Assembly: GCF_001544535.1 (NCBI RefSeq)
Contig: NZ_FCON02000075.1
Location: forward strand, 1 to 38,431
Reading direction: 5' to 3'
Source: Caballeronia choica
GTDB taxonomy: Bacteria > Pseudomonadota > Gammaproteobacteria > Burkholderiales > Burkholderiaceae
Length of the DNA stretch: 38,431 nt
Shown here: in pieces, positions 30,727 through 38,431 of the stretch
How the letters are laid out: each line of letters begins with the position of its first letter
Position numbering within the stretch: position 1 is the stretch's first letter
Notes under the pieces: generated by a model
Databases searched by the model: none
The model's input: the letters and a program-made list of their open reading frames with translations, nothing else
Told to the model about the DNA's origin: nothing
Made by a program: the position numbers and the translations under genes

Positions 30727-32258
30727 ACATCGCTGCTGAACAACCCGTGCACGCCGCGCAAGGCCTGCGCACCGCCAAACTGCTGATCGACGGCGAATTC
30801 GTCGAGTCGAAATCGGCCGAGTGGCGCGATATCGTCAATCCGGCGACGCAGGAAGTGATCGGACGCGTGCCGTTCGCGACGATCGACGAAGTGAATGCGG
30901 CCGTCGCCGCCGCGCACAAGGCGTTTCAAACCTGGCGCACGACGCCGCTCGGCGTGCGCATGCGCCTGATGCTCAAGTTCCAGGATCTGGTGCGCCAGAA
31001 CATGAAGCGCGTCGCCGCGACGCTCACGGCCGAGCAGGGCAAGACGCTGCCCGACGCCGAAGGCGATATCTTCCGCGGGCTCGAAGTGGTCGAGCACGCG
31101 TGTTCGATCGGCACGCTGCAGCAGGGCGAATTCGCGGAAAATGTCGCGGGCGGCGTCGATACCTACACGCTGCGCCAGCCGATCGGTGTCTGCGCGGGCA
31201 TCACGCCGTTCAACTTCCCCGCGATGATTCCGCTCTGGATGTTCCCGATGGCGATCGTCTGCGGCAACACGTTCGTGTTGAAACCGTCGGAGCAGGACCC
31301 GCTTTCCACGATGGAACTCGTCGAACTCGCCGTGCAGGCGGGCATTCCGGCGGGCGTCCTGAACGTCGTGCACGGCGGCAGGGAAGTCGTCGATGCAATC
31401 TGCACGCATCCCGACATCAAGGCGATTTCGTTCGTCGGCTCGACGCACGTCGGCACGCACGTGTACAACCTCGGCAGCCAGCACGGCAAGCGCGTGCAGT
31501 CGATGATGGGCGCGAAGAACCACGCGGTCGTCCTGCCCGACGCGAACAAGGAGCAGACGCTCAACGCGCTCGCCGGCGCGGGGTTTGGCGCTGCGGGCCA
31601 GCGTTGCATGGCGACTTCGGTGGTGGTGCTGGTCGGGGCGTCGAAGGACTGGCTGCCGGAACTGGTCGAGCGCGCGCGCGGACTGACGATCAACGCGGGC
31701 ACGGAGCCGAATACCGATGTCGGGCCGGTGGTTTCGCGGGCGGCGAAGGAGCGCATTCTCGGGCTGATCGAAAAGGGTGTCGACGAAGGCGCGACGTTGT
31801 CGCTCGACGGGCGCGGCGTGGCGGTGAAGGGCTACGAGAAAGGCAACTTCATCGGCCCGACGATTTTCTCCGGCGTCACGACCGAGATGACGATCTACAG
31901 GCAGGAAATCTTCGGGCCGGTGATTTGCGTGCTGGAAGCCGAGACGCTCGACGACGCCATCGCGCTCGTGAACCGCAATCCGATGGGCAACGGCGTCGGC
32001 CTCTTTACGCAAAGCGGCGCGGCGGCGCGCAAGTTCCAGAGCGAGATCGACATCGGCCAGGTCGGCATCAACATTCCGATTCCGGTGCCGGTGCCGTCGT
32101 TCAGCTTTACCGGTTCGCGCGGGTCGAAGCTGGGCGACCTCGGCCCGTACGGCAAGCAGGTCGTGCAGTTCTACACGCAGACCAAGACCGTGACGGCCCG
32201 CTGGTTCGACGACGCGACGGTGAATGATGGCGTCAATACGACGATTTCGCTGCGCTGA
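30723..32258 (+). CDS. mmsA: CoA-acylating methylmalonate-semialdehyde dehydrogenase
   Basis: A 511-residue aldehyde dehydrogenase that turns methylmalonate semialdehyde (valine pathway) or malonate semialdehyde into propanoyl- or acetyl-CoA. Family marks are TPFNFPAMIPLWMFP (161-175), the cofactor-binding SFVGSTHVG (237-245), MGAKNHAVVLPDA (262-274) and the active C295 in GFGAAGQRCM. I chose GTG at 30723 because AAAGGAG lies 6 bases before it; the reading frame stays open further left but without a good ribosome-binding site. The leader ORF stop overlaps this start. mmsB follows after 146 bases containing palindromic repeats. Confidence 0.93.
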   Translation: MNIAAEQPVHAAQGLRTAKLLIDGEFVESKSAEWRDIVNPATQEVIGRVPFATIDEVNAAVAAAHKAFQTWRTTPLGVRMRLMLKFQDLVRQNMKRVAATLTAEQGKTLPDAEGDIFRGLEVVEHACSIGTLQQGEFAENVAGGVDTYTLRQPIGVCAGITPFNFPAMIPLWMFPMAIVCGNTFVLKPSEQDPLSTMELVELAVQAGIPAGVLNVVHGGREVVDAICTHPDIKAISFVGSTHVGTHVYNLGSQHGKRVQSMMGAKNHAVVLPDANKEQTLNALAGAGFGAAGQRCMATSVVVLVGASKDWLPELVERARGLTINAGTEPNTDVGPVVSRAAKERILGLIEKGVDEGATLSLDGRGVAVKGYEKGNFIGPTIFSGVTTEMTIYRQEIFGPVICVLEAETLDDAIALVNRNPMGNGVGLFTQSGAAARKFQSEIDIGQVGINIPIPVPVPSFSFTGSRGSKLGDLGPYGKQVVQFYTQTKTVTARWFDDATVNDGVNTTISLR

Positions 32259-32270
32259 AAGCGCATTGCT

Positions 32271-32336
32271 TTGCATGGGACCGGAGCAGGGCGCATAGGG
32301 CCAGAGTAAGGTGCTAAAGCGCCAACTCTGGTCGAC
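32271..32336 (+). repeat. palindromic elements, mmsA-mmsB copies 1 and 2
   Basis: 32271-32297 is a degraded partial copy of the element found after zwf. 32298-32336 is a nearly full copy: CCAGAGT pairs with ACTCTGG, and GGTGC with GCGCC (one G-U pair in RNA), around a short A-rich loop. Confidence 0.75.
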
Positions 32337-32347
32337 CGCAACAAGTT

Positions 32348-32391
32348 GCATGGGACCAGAGTAAGGCGCTAAAGCGCCAACTCTGGTCGAC
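32348..32391 (+). repeat. 44-bp palindromic element, mmsA-mmsB copy 3
   Basis: A perfect two-step hairpin. GACCAGAGT (32354-32362) pairs with ACTCTGGTC (32380-32388), GGCGC (32365-32369) pairs with GCGCC (32374-32378), and the loop is TAAA. It is followed at once by AAAGGAG, the mmsB Shine-Dalgarno. It also contains ATG-GGA-CCA-GAG-TAA. Confidence 0.85.
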
Positions 32392-32404
32392 AAAGGAGAC
32401 CACG

Positions 32405-33289
32405 ATGCAGATCGGTTTTATCGGACTGGGACACATGGGCGGCCCCATGGCGGCGAACCTGCTGAAGGCGGGTCACGCGTTGACGGTGTTCGACCTGTCG
32501 GAAGCGGCACTCGACGAAGCCAAGACGGCAGGCGCGACGCTCGCATCATCGCCACGCGCAGTGGCGGAAACAAGCGAAGTCGTCATCACGATGCTGCCAG
32601 CGGCGGCGCACGTAAAAGCCGTCTACCTCAACGACGACGGCGTGCTAGCCGGCGTGCGGCCCGGCGTGCCGCTCATCGACAGCAGCACGATCGACCCGGC
32701 GACCGCGCGCATGATCGGCGAGACGGCGCGCGCACGCGGCAATCCGTTCGCGGATGCGCCGGTGTCGGGTGGTGTCGTTGGCGCGCAGGCGGGGACGCTC
32801 ACCTTCATGGTCGGCGCCGACGAAGCCTTGTTCGAGACCCTGAAACCGGTTTTGGCGGGCATGGGCAAAAACATGGTGCGGTGCGGCGAAACCGGAACCG
32901 GGCAAATCGCCAAGATTTGCAACAACCTGCTGCTCGCGATTTCGATGATCGGCGTGGCCGAGGCGATGAAACTCGGCGAGGTGCTCGGCATCGATCCGAA
33001 CAAGCTGGCGAGCATCGTCAACACGTCGACGGGGCGTTGCTGGAGCTCGGATACGTGTAATCCCTACCCGAATATCCTGCCGAATGCGCCGGCCTCGCGG
33101 GGGTATGCGGGCGGTTTCGGCGCCGACCTGATGCTCAAGGACCTCGGTCTCGCCGTCGATGCCGCGCGGCAGGCGAAACAGCCGGTTTTCATGGGAGCGC
33201 TCGCGCAGCAGTTGTATCAGTCGATGAGCCAGCAGGGCCTGGGCAGCCTCGATTTTTCAGGCATCATCAAGCTGTACGGAGCGAAATAG
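32405..33289 (+). CDS. mmsB: 3-hydroxyisobutyrate dehydrogenase
   Basis: A 294-residue beta-hydroxyacid dehydrogenase that oxidises 3-hydroxyisobutyrate to methylmalonate semialdehyde with NAD+, the substrate of MmsA. The coenzyme motif is GLGHMG (7-12), the substrate loop S121-G-G-V, and the catalytic lysine K170 in GQIAKICNN. The signature DAPVSGGVVGA is intact. AAAGGAG lies 6 bases before the ATG and directly after a palindromic repeat. It is the last gene of the mmsA unit. It is more like MmsB than tartronate semialdehyde reductase because of the neighbour and the TGRCWSSD stretch. Confidence 0.93.
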   Translation: MQIGFIGLGHMGGPMAANLLKAGHALTVFDLSEAALDEAKTAGATLASSPRAVAETSEVVITMLPAAAHVKAVYLNDDGVLAGVRPGVPLIDSSTIDPATARMIGETARARGNPFADAPVSGGVVGAQAGTLTFMVGADEALFETLKPVLAGMGKNMVRCGETGTGQIAKICNNLLLAISMIGVAEAMKLGEVLGIDPNKLASIVNTSTGRCWSSDTCNPYPNILPNAPASRGYAGGFGADLMLKDLGLAVDAARQAKQPVFMGALAQQLYQSMSQQGLGSLDFSGIIKLYGAK

Positions 33290-33296
33290 CGGCGGA

Positions 33297-33322
33297 TTCA
33301 GGCACGTACGTGCGTGCCTGAA
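33297..33322 (+). terminator. hairpin after mmsB
   Basis: TTCAGGCACG (33297-33306) pairs with CGTGCCTGAA (33313-33322), giving a 10-bp stem with a 6-base loop, starting 7 bases after the mmsB stop. There is no T-run after it, so it may end transcription weakly or only protect the mRNA 3' end. Confidence 0.5.
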
Positions 33323-33562
33323 AACGTTCAAAAAATAACTACTTTACTAAGTTGCACTGCACAACGCCGCCCGCATTCGCCCACCCGGCATGGACATCGG
33401 GAATACGATGATTCGCTTTGTCGAAATTTGTCCTATTCTGGAAGCACGACGTTCTGCTCTCGCGAAATGTGGGCGCCGAGTTTAGCGCTCCGAATCGTGC
33501 GAGGAAACGCTCGATGCACGTAGAACTTTCGGCATTTTGCCGTACGGACAAAGGAGCACGCG

Positions 33563-33910
33563 ATGCAAGTAACCCGTCACCTGAACATGGAATTACGGCA
33601 CGCCACGATGCCAACTTACGTGGCCAGCTATCTGTTCCCGTTGCTGCTATTGGCTTATGAAGCGTGGCGCGTGGGGTCGTGGGTGGCGGTCAACGGCTTC
33701 AACTTCATGAACTTCAAGTCGATGGGCTATGAGTTCGCGCTGATGATCGCCGTGTTCGCCATGCAAATCATCGTCGAGATTGCTTTTATCGCCGCGGCTG
33801 GACTCTCGAAGCATCACGATTTCGGGCATCGGCTGAGCAATTTGCTGCTCGGGCTGTTCTGTTCGCTCGTCGTGCTCGGTTTCGACCTTGCACTGCAATA
33901 TGCGATCTGA
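33563..33910 (+). CDS. Small membrane protein, 115 aa
   Basis: A 115-residue protein of unknown function with three predicted membrane segments: about 18-34 (TYVASYLFPLLLLAYEA), 57-80 (FALMIAVFAMQIIVEIAFIA) and 92-112 (NLLLGLFCSLVVLGFDLALQ), separated by short polar loops, one with the motif SKHHDFGHR. AAAGGAG stands 6 bases before the ATG. The gene is single and ends at a strong terminator. Its upstream 270 bases are AT-rich and probably hold its promoter. Confidence 0.72.
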   Translation: MQVTRHLNMELRHATMPTYVASYLFPLLLLAYEAWRVGSWVAVNGFNFMNFKSMGYEFALMIAVFAMQIIVEIAFIAAAGLSKHHDFGHRLSNLLLGLFCSLVVLGFDLALQYAI

Positions 33911-33940
33911 GCGCTGAATTTTCTCAGGCTGGATTAATAG

Positions 33941-33967
33941 GGCCGGTTGCGCGCAACCGGCCTTTTT
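33941..33967 (+). terminator. Rho-independent terminator
   Basis: GGCCGGTTG pairs with CAACCGGCC (33941-33949 with 33954-33962) around CGCG, followed by TTTTT. It ends the small membrane-protein gene 30 bases upstream. On the other strand the stem is not followed by a T-run. Confidence 0.92.
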
Positions 33968-33998
33968 GTTTAAGGCGTCGTTCGGGCGCCAATTTTGA

Positions 33999-35447
33999 TC
34001 AGCATCCCGGAGCACTCGCCAACGCGGGCGGCGTTTGCGAACGCTCTTCGTAGCACTTGCTGTTCGCGTCCTTGAGCGCCGTGCGCAGGCCTTCTTCCAC
34101 CACCGGGTGATAGAACGGAAGCTTCAGCGCTTCCTCGACCGTGAGTTCGAGTTGCACCGCCCACGCGAGCAGGTGCCCGAGATGTTCGACCACTGGGCCG
34201 CACGCCTGTGCGCCGCGCAGCTTGCCCGTCTTCGCATCGGCATAGACGTGCAGCAGGCCGCGGTTCTGGCGCATCACGCGGCTGCGCCCCTGCGTCTCGA
34301 ACGACGCCGATCCGGTCACCGTCATCTGCTTGTCGAGGCTGTCGTACGCCGCGCCGATGATCGCCGCTTGCGGTTCGCAAAACACGAGCGAAAAGGGCAC
34401 TTTGCGCGTCACCTGCCGGACGTCGGGAAAGCGCGCGGCGTTGTCGCCGGCGAGCTTGCCTTCGTCGGCGGCATCCGAGAGCCACGGGCGCGTGCCGTCG
34501 CAGTCGCCCGCGATGAAAATGCTGCTGGCACCGCATTGCATCGACGTTTCGTCGAAGAGCGGCACGCCCTTGTCGTTCAACGCGATGCCGGTCTTCGCCA
34601 GGTCGAGTGGCTTCAGGTCGGGCGCGCGTCCCGTCGCGACCAGCACGAGATCGAACTGCTCCGTGCGCTCGCTTTCATCGAGCGACTTGAAGCGGACCGT
34701 CGGCATGCCGTCCTGCATCGACATCGCTTCGATCTTCGCGTCGGGGTCGAAATAGAACTCGTCGCGCAACGCGGCCGACAGCGCGTCGCGCACCGGCGCA
34801 TCCGACAATCCGGCGACCCTTCCGCCCCTGCCGAACATGAACACGTCGACGCCCAGTCGCGCGAACGCCTGCCCCAGTTCGAGCGCGATCGGACCCGCGC
34901 CGAACACGGCCGCGCGTTTCGGCAAGGTCTTGAGGTCGAAAACGTCGTCGCTCGTGATGAGGCGGTCGCCAAAAACCTTCAGCCCGTCGGGCACGGTCGG
35001 CACGGCGCCCGTCGCGATCACGACGCTCGTCGCCTCGATGCGCCGCGCATCGTCGATCGAGAGAACGTGGCGGCCGGACGCCGACGCAGCGAAGCGCGCG
35101 CGGCCACGTATGACCGAGTCGGCGGGGAACGCGTCGGTCTCCTCCAGGATGCCGCCGACGAAATAGTCGCGCTCGCGCCGCACGTAATCGAACACCTGCG
35201 CGCCGTTGGCTTCCAGCGCATGCGTGCCCTCGATCCCGCGCGGCGCGAGCGCCTGCGCATCGTGCAAGCCGTTGGCCGCCGCGAGCAGCAGCTTCGACGG
35301 CATGCAGCCGACGCGCGCGCAGGTCGTGCCGAACTCGCCGGCTTCGATCAGCACCGCGCGCTTGCCCGCCGAGCGCGCCGCGCGAAACGCCGACAGGCCC
35401 GCCGTCCCGGCGCCGATCACGGCGACGTCCACGTTTGTTTCCTTCAT
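33999..35447 (-). CDS. Dihydrolipoamide-dehydrogenase-like flavoprotein
   Basis: A 482-residue pyridine-nucleotide disulphide oxidoreductase. The FAD motif GAGTAG is at 12-17, the redox pair is C43-x4-C48 (CARVGCMPSK), an NAD(P) motif GAGPIALELG lies near 180, and the C-terminal H447...E452 (HPVVEE) is the usual acid/base pair with HPT changed to HPV. It is not next to any 2-oxoacid dehydrogenase subunits, so it is an E3 paralogue whose partner is unknown. It is the third gene of the glucose dehydrogenase-GH15 unit; 32 bases separate it from GH15. The ATG at 35447 is set by the FAD-motif spacing. Confidence 0.88.
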   Translation of the reverse strand: MKETNVDVAVIGAGTAGLSAFRAARSAGKRAVLIEAGEFGTTCARVGCMPSKLLLAAANGLHDAQALAPRGIEGTHALEANGAQVFDYVRRERDYFVGGILEETDAFPADSVIRGRARFAASASGRHVLSIDDARRIEATSVVIATGAVPTVPDGLKVFGDRLITSDDVFDLKTLPKRAAVFGAGPIALELGQAFARLGVDVFMFGRGGRVAGLSDAPVRDALSAALRDEFYFDPDAKIEAMSMQDGMPTVRFKSLDESERTEQFDLVLVATGRAPDLKPLDLAKTGIALNDKGVPLFDETSMQCGASSIFIAGDCDGTRPWLSDAADEGKLAGDNAARFPDVRQVTRKVPFSLVFCEPQAAIIGAAYDSLDKQMTVTGSASFETQGRSRVMRQNRGLLHVYADAKTGKLRGAQACGPVVEHLGHLLAWAVQLELTVEEALKLPFYHPVVEEGLRTALKDANSKCYEERSQTPPALASAPGC

Positions 35448-35479
35448 TTGAGTCGTCCCAAGCGGTTGAATCGAGGCGC

Positions 35480-37307
35480 TCACGACCAGGGCGCGTGCCG
35501 GCCTTCGAGACTGCGATCGAGCTGAAACGCCGTGCTGATGAGCGCGAGATGCGTCAGCGCCTGCGGGAAATTGCCGAGCGATGCGCCATCGACGGCGACT
35601 TCTTCCGAATAAAGCCCCACATGGTTCGAATAGGCAAGCATCTTTTCGAACACGAGCCGTCCTTCATCGACACGTCCGGCGCGCGCCAGCGCTTCCGCGT
35701 ACCAGAACGAGCAGGCGCTGAAGCCGCCTTCCTCCCCGTCGAGTCCGTCGAGCGAGCCGCCGCGGGTGTAGCGGAAGATCAGCGGATCGACGCTCAGGTC
35801 GCGGCCGATCGCATCGAGCGTCGAGAGCCAGCGCCCGTCTTTCGGGCCGATGAAGCGCACGAGCGGCATCATCAGCGCGGAAGCGTCGAGAATGGTCGAA
35901 CCTGGGGTCTGCACGAAGCTTTGCAGCTCGCTGTTCCAGAAGTTTTCGTGGATGTCGCGGCTGATGCGGTCGCGCACCTCGAACCACTGCGGAAACGGCG
36001 CCGGCAGCGAGCGCTTTTGCGCGAGCCGCAGCGCGCGATCGAGCGCGACCCAGCACATCAGCCGCGAATGCAGCAACGCCCGCGCGCCATTGCGAAACTC
36101 CCAGATGCCGTGATCCGGTTCGTCCCAGTGCGCGGCCACGTAGTTCACGGTACGCGTGACGTGCTGCCAGCCGTCATGCGACACCGCCTCGCCGTATTTG
36201 TTGTACAGGTAGACGGCGTCCATCAGCGCGCCGTAGACATCCAGTTGCATCTGGTCGCGCGCCGCGTTGCCGATGAGCGGCGGCTCGACACCGCTTCCGT
36301 GCAACGCCCGCGCGACGCTTTCCTCGGGCGGCTCCTCGCCATCGACCGCGTACATGACGCGGAACGATCCATCGGAGTGACAGCGCCGGTTGCGCTCGGC
36401 GATCCAGCGCACGAAATGCTGCGCCTCGCCCGTGTAGCCGAGCCGCAACAGCGCGTAGACCGAAAACGCGGCGTCGCGGATCCACGCGTAACGGTAGTCC
36501 CAGCGGCGGGCGCCTTGCGGTGTCTCCGGCAGGCCGAAGGTCGGAGCCGCGACGATTGCGCCGTGTTCGCGCGAACTCAGCAGCTTCAGCAGCAGCGCGG
36601 AGCGCATCACGACTTCGCGATAACGGCCGCGATACGTCGATTGCGCCGCCCACTCGCGCCACCACGCGACGGTCTCGTCGAGTGCCGCATCGCACGGCAG
36701 GACCCGGTCGAGCGGCTCCGACTGCGCGCCGAGCACGAAGCACGCCGTTTCGCGTTCGTCGAGATCGAAGCGGGCGAGGGCGTCGTTGTCTTCGATCGAG
36801 AGGTTGATTGTCGAGCAGAGCGTGAGCGGGGCGGCGCCGCCGCCGGATGGCTCGAAGCGGACGCCGTACCCGTCATCGGCGTGCGTCGCCGTGTGGCCGG
36901 TGCGCGCGTAGTCGAAGCGCGGCGCGCAGCGCATCGTCATCGACACGCGCCCGTACACCGATCGCACCATGCGCACGACGCAGTTCGGCGCGTCGTCGCC
37001 GGCGCGCGAGAGCGGCATGAAATCGAGCACTTCGCACACCGCATCCGGCGCCATGAAGCGCGTCACCAGCACGTTCGTCTCGGGCAGGTACATCTGCTTG
37101 ACGCGCGGCGCGTCGAAGGCCGGCGCGACGTGGAAACTGCCGCCGCGCCCGGCGTCGAGCAGCGCACCGAAGATTGTTGGCGAATCGATGCGCGGATAGC
37201 ACATGAAATTCAGCGCGCCGTCGGTGGCGACGAGCGCGGTCGTGCGCATGTTGCCGATCACGCCGTGCGCTTCGATCGGCGTGCTGCACGGCACGCGATT
37301 GGCCGTG

Positions 37308-37315
<8 letters not shown>
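35480..37315 (-). CDS. Glycoside hydrolase family 15 protein (glucoamylase/trehalase type)
   Basis: A 611-residue GH15 enzyme with the N-terminal beta-sandwich (to about residue 230) and the (alpha/alpha)6 barrel. Recognisable barrel motifs are RRWDYRYAWIRDAAFSVYAL (around 290) and EEGGFSACSFWYAEALARAG (around 550), carrying the acidic catalytic region. There is no signal peptide, so it is cytoplasmic, as are GH15 trehalases and intracellular dextrin hydrolases. Its product is probably beta-glucose, which the co-transcribed glucose dehydrogenase would oxidise. Its ATG overlaps that gene's end by 8 bases. Alpha,alpha-trehalose and short maltodextrins are both possible substrates. Confidence 0.9.
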
Positions 37316-38108
<793 letters not shown>

Positions 38109-38431
38109 GGGGAGTCCTTGGGCGCTTGCGCTTGGGGGGTGGGATTTGGTTTGTGCGTCGTTGTCGGGAAATTTAAGCAAACACCGCGCCTGGGGATGGT
38201 GTTGGCACTTGGGGCGTGGTGGGGGTGTTGTTTACACCGTTTGATGCGCTTGGGCTTCTATTGAACTTGTATTGTTTTTGGTTTATTAGCTCTGCCCCTG
38301 TCCGGGGCGGGACTCACTTTCTTTGCTGCTGCAAAGAAAGTAAGCAAAGAAAGCAGCGGCGAATTCAACCGGTCGACGCAACACCCAACGTTTCCGCCAG
38401 CTTTTCAGCTGGGTTCATAAATTGCAATGTC
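38109..38431. other. promoter region and dispersed hairpin repeat at right edge
   Basis: The 323 bases have no gene. The first 150 or so should hold the promoter of the leftward glucose dehydrogenase operon. From about 38290 comes a repeat: CCCCTGTCCGGGG, then ACTTTCTTTGC (38316-38326) paired with GCAAAGAAAGT (38331-38341) around TGCT, then GCAAAGAAAG once more (38344-38353). I recall this element type as common in Burkholderia-group genomes. Confidence 0.6.

Noticed and set aside
30582-32393. 603-codon open frame antisense to mmsA
   Set aside because: Arg/His/Asp-rich shadow of a clear gene in high-GC DNA; it even runs through the palindromic repeats.

Overview
The window is high-GC DNA (roughly two thirds G+C, with short AT-rich intergenic patches) from a betaproteobacterium, most likely Burkholderiaceae of the Burkholderia/Paraburkholderia/Caballeronia group. 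The assignment rests on gene content: a non-phosphorylating L-rhamnose locus, a second IF-1 copy, a signal-less PhnD-like protein, an H-NS-like regulator, and an intergenic repeat at the right edge that resembles one I know from these genomes. It is inference, not a database match. The mix of catabolic operons, paralogues of housekeeping genes (IF-1, FtsI-type PBP, dihydrolipoamide dehydrogenase) and orphan small genes suggests a secondary replicon or an accessory part of a chromosome. I saw no tRNA, rRNA, CRISPR array, intact insertion sequence or prophage.

Layout. (1) 1-7920: L-rhamnose module. It holds a sugar dehydrogenase, a LysR regulator in a convergent arrangement with it, and an operon of mutarotase, lactonase, ABC ATPase, two permeases and a periplasmic binding protein, closed by a strong terminator. 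The dehydratase and later pathway steps are not in the window and probably lie to the left. (2) 8039-11866: small or orphan genes. They include a secreted protein built of two repeats (paralogue at 28897-29511), an orphan HTH protein, a frameshifted outer-membrane remnant, an H-NS-like protein, and an AT-rich non-coding stretch with a palindrome and a terminator hairpin. (3) 12034-17981: a flavin-dependent oxidoreductase, a desaturase/PhnD-like pair, a formate/nitrite-type channel, and four small genes of unknown role, one a lipoprotein. (4) 18099-20653: arylamine N-acetyltransferase followed by an FtsI-type transpeptidase. (5) 20869-24224: glucose-6-phosphate dehydrogenase, a ROK (polyphosphate-type) glucokinase and a HAD hydrolase, a route from free glucose to 6-phosphogluconolactone. 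(6) 24370-28423: IF-1 paralogue, a small unknown gene, CorA, and a bactofilin / coiled-coil / M23 peptidase operon, which is a cell-shape module. (7) 28897-33289: the second secreted two-repeat protein, then a LysR regulator divergent from mmsA-mmsB (valine/propanoate degradation), with a 30-residue leader ORF overlapping the mmsA start. (8) 33563-38108: a small membrane protein, then a leftward operon of glucose dehydrogenase, GH15 hydrolase and a dihydrolipoamide-dehydrogenase-like protein.

The most unusual signal is a family of about 44-bp imperfect palindromes, in tandem pairs, found at two separate places: between zwf and the glucokinase gene (22443-22536) and between mmsA and mmsB (32271-32391). 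In both, the last hairpin stops right at the Shine-Dalgarno sequence of the downstream gene, and each copy carries a tiny ATG...stop frame. Other points of interest are the mmsA leader ORF, the signal-less PhnD-like protein paired with a desaturase, the two-repeat secreted paralogues, and a C4A2 hexanucleotide array at the left edge.
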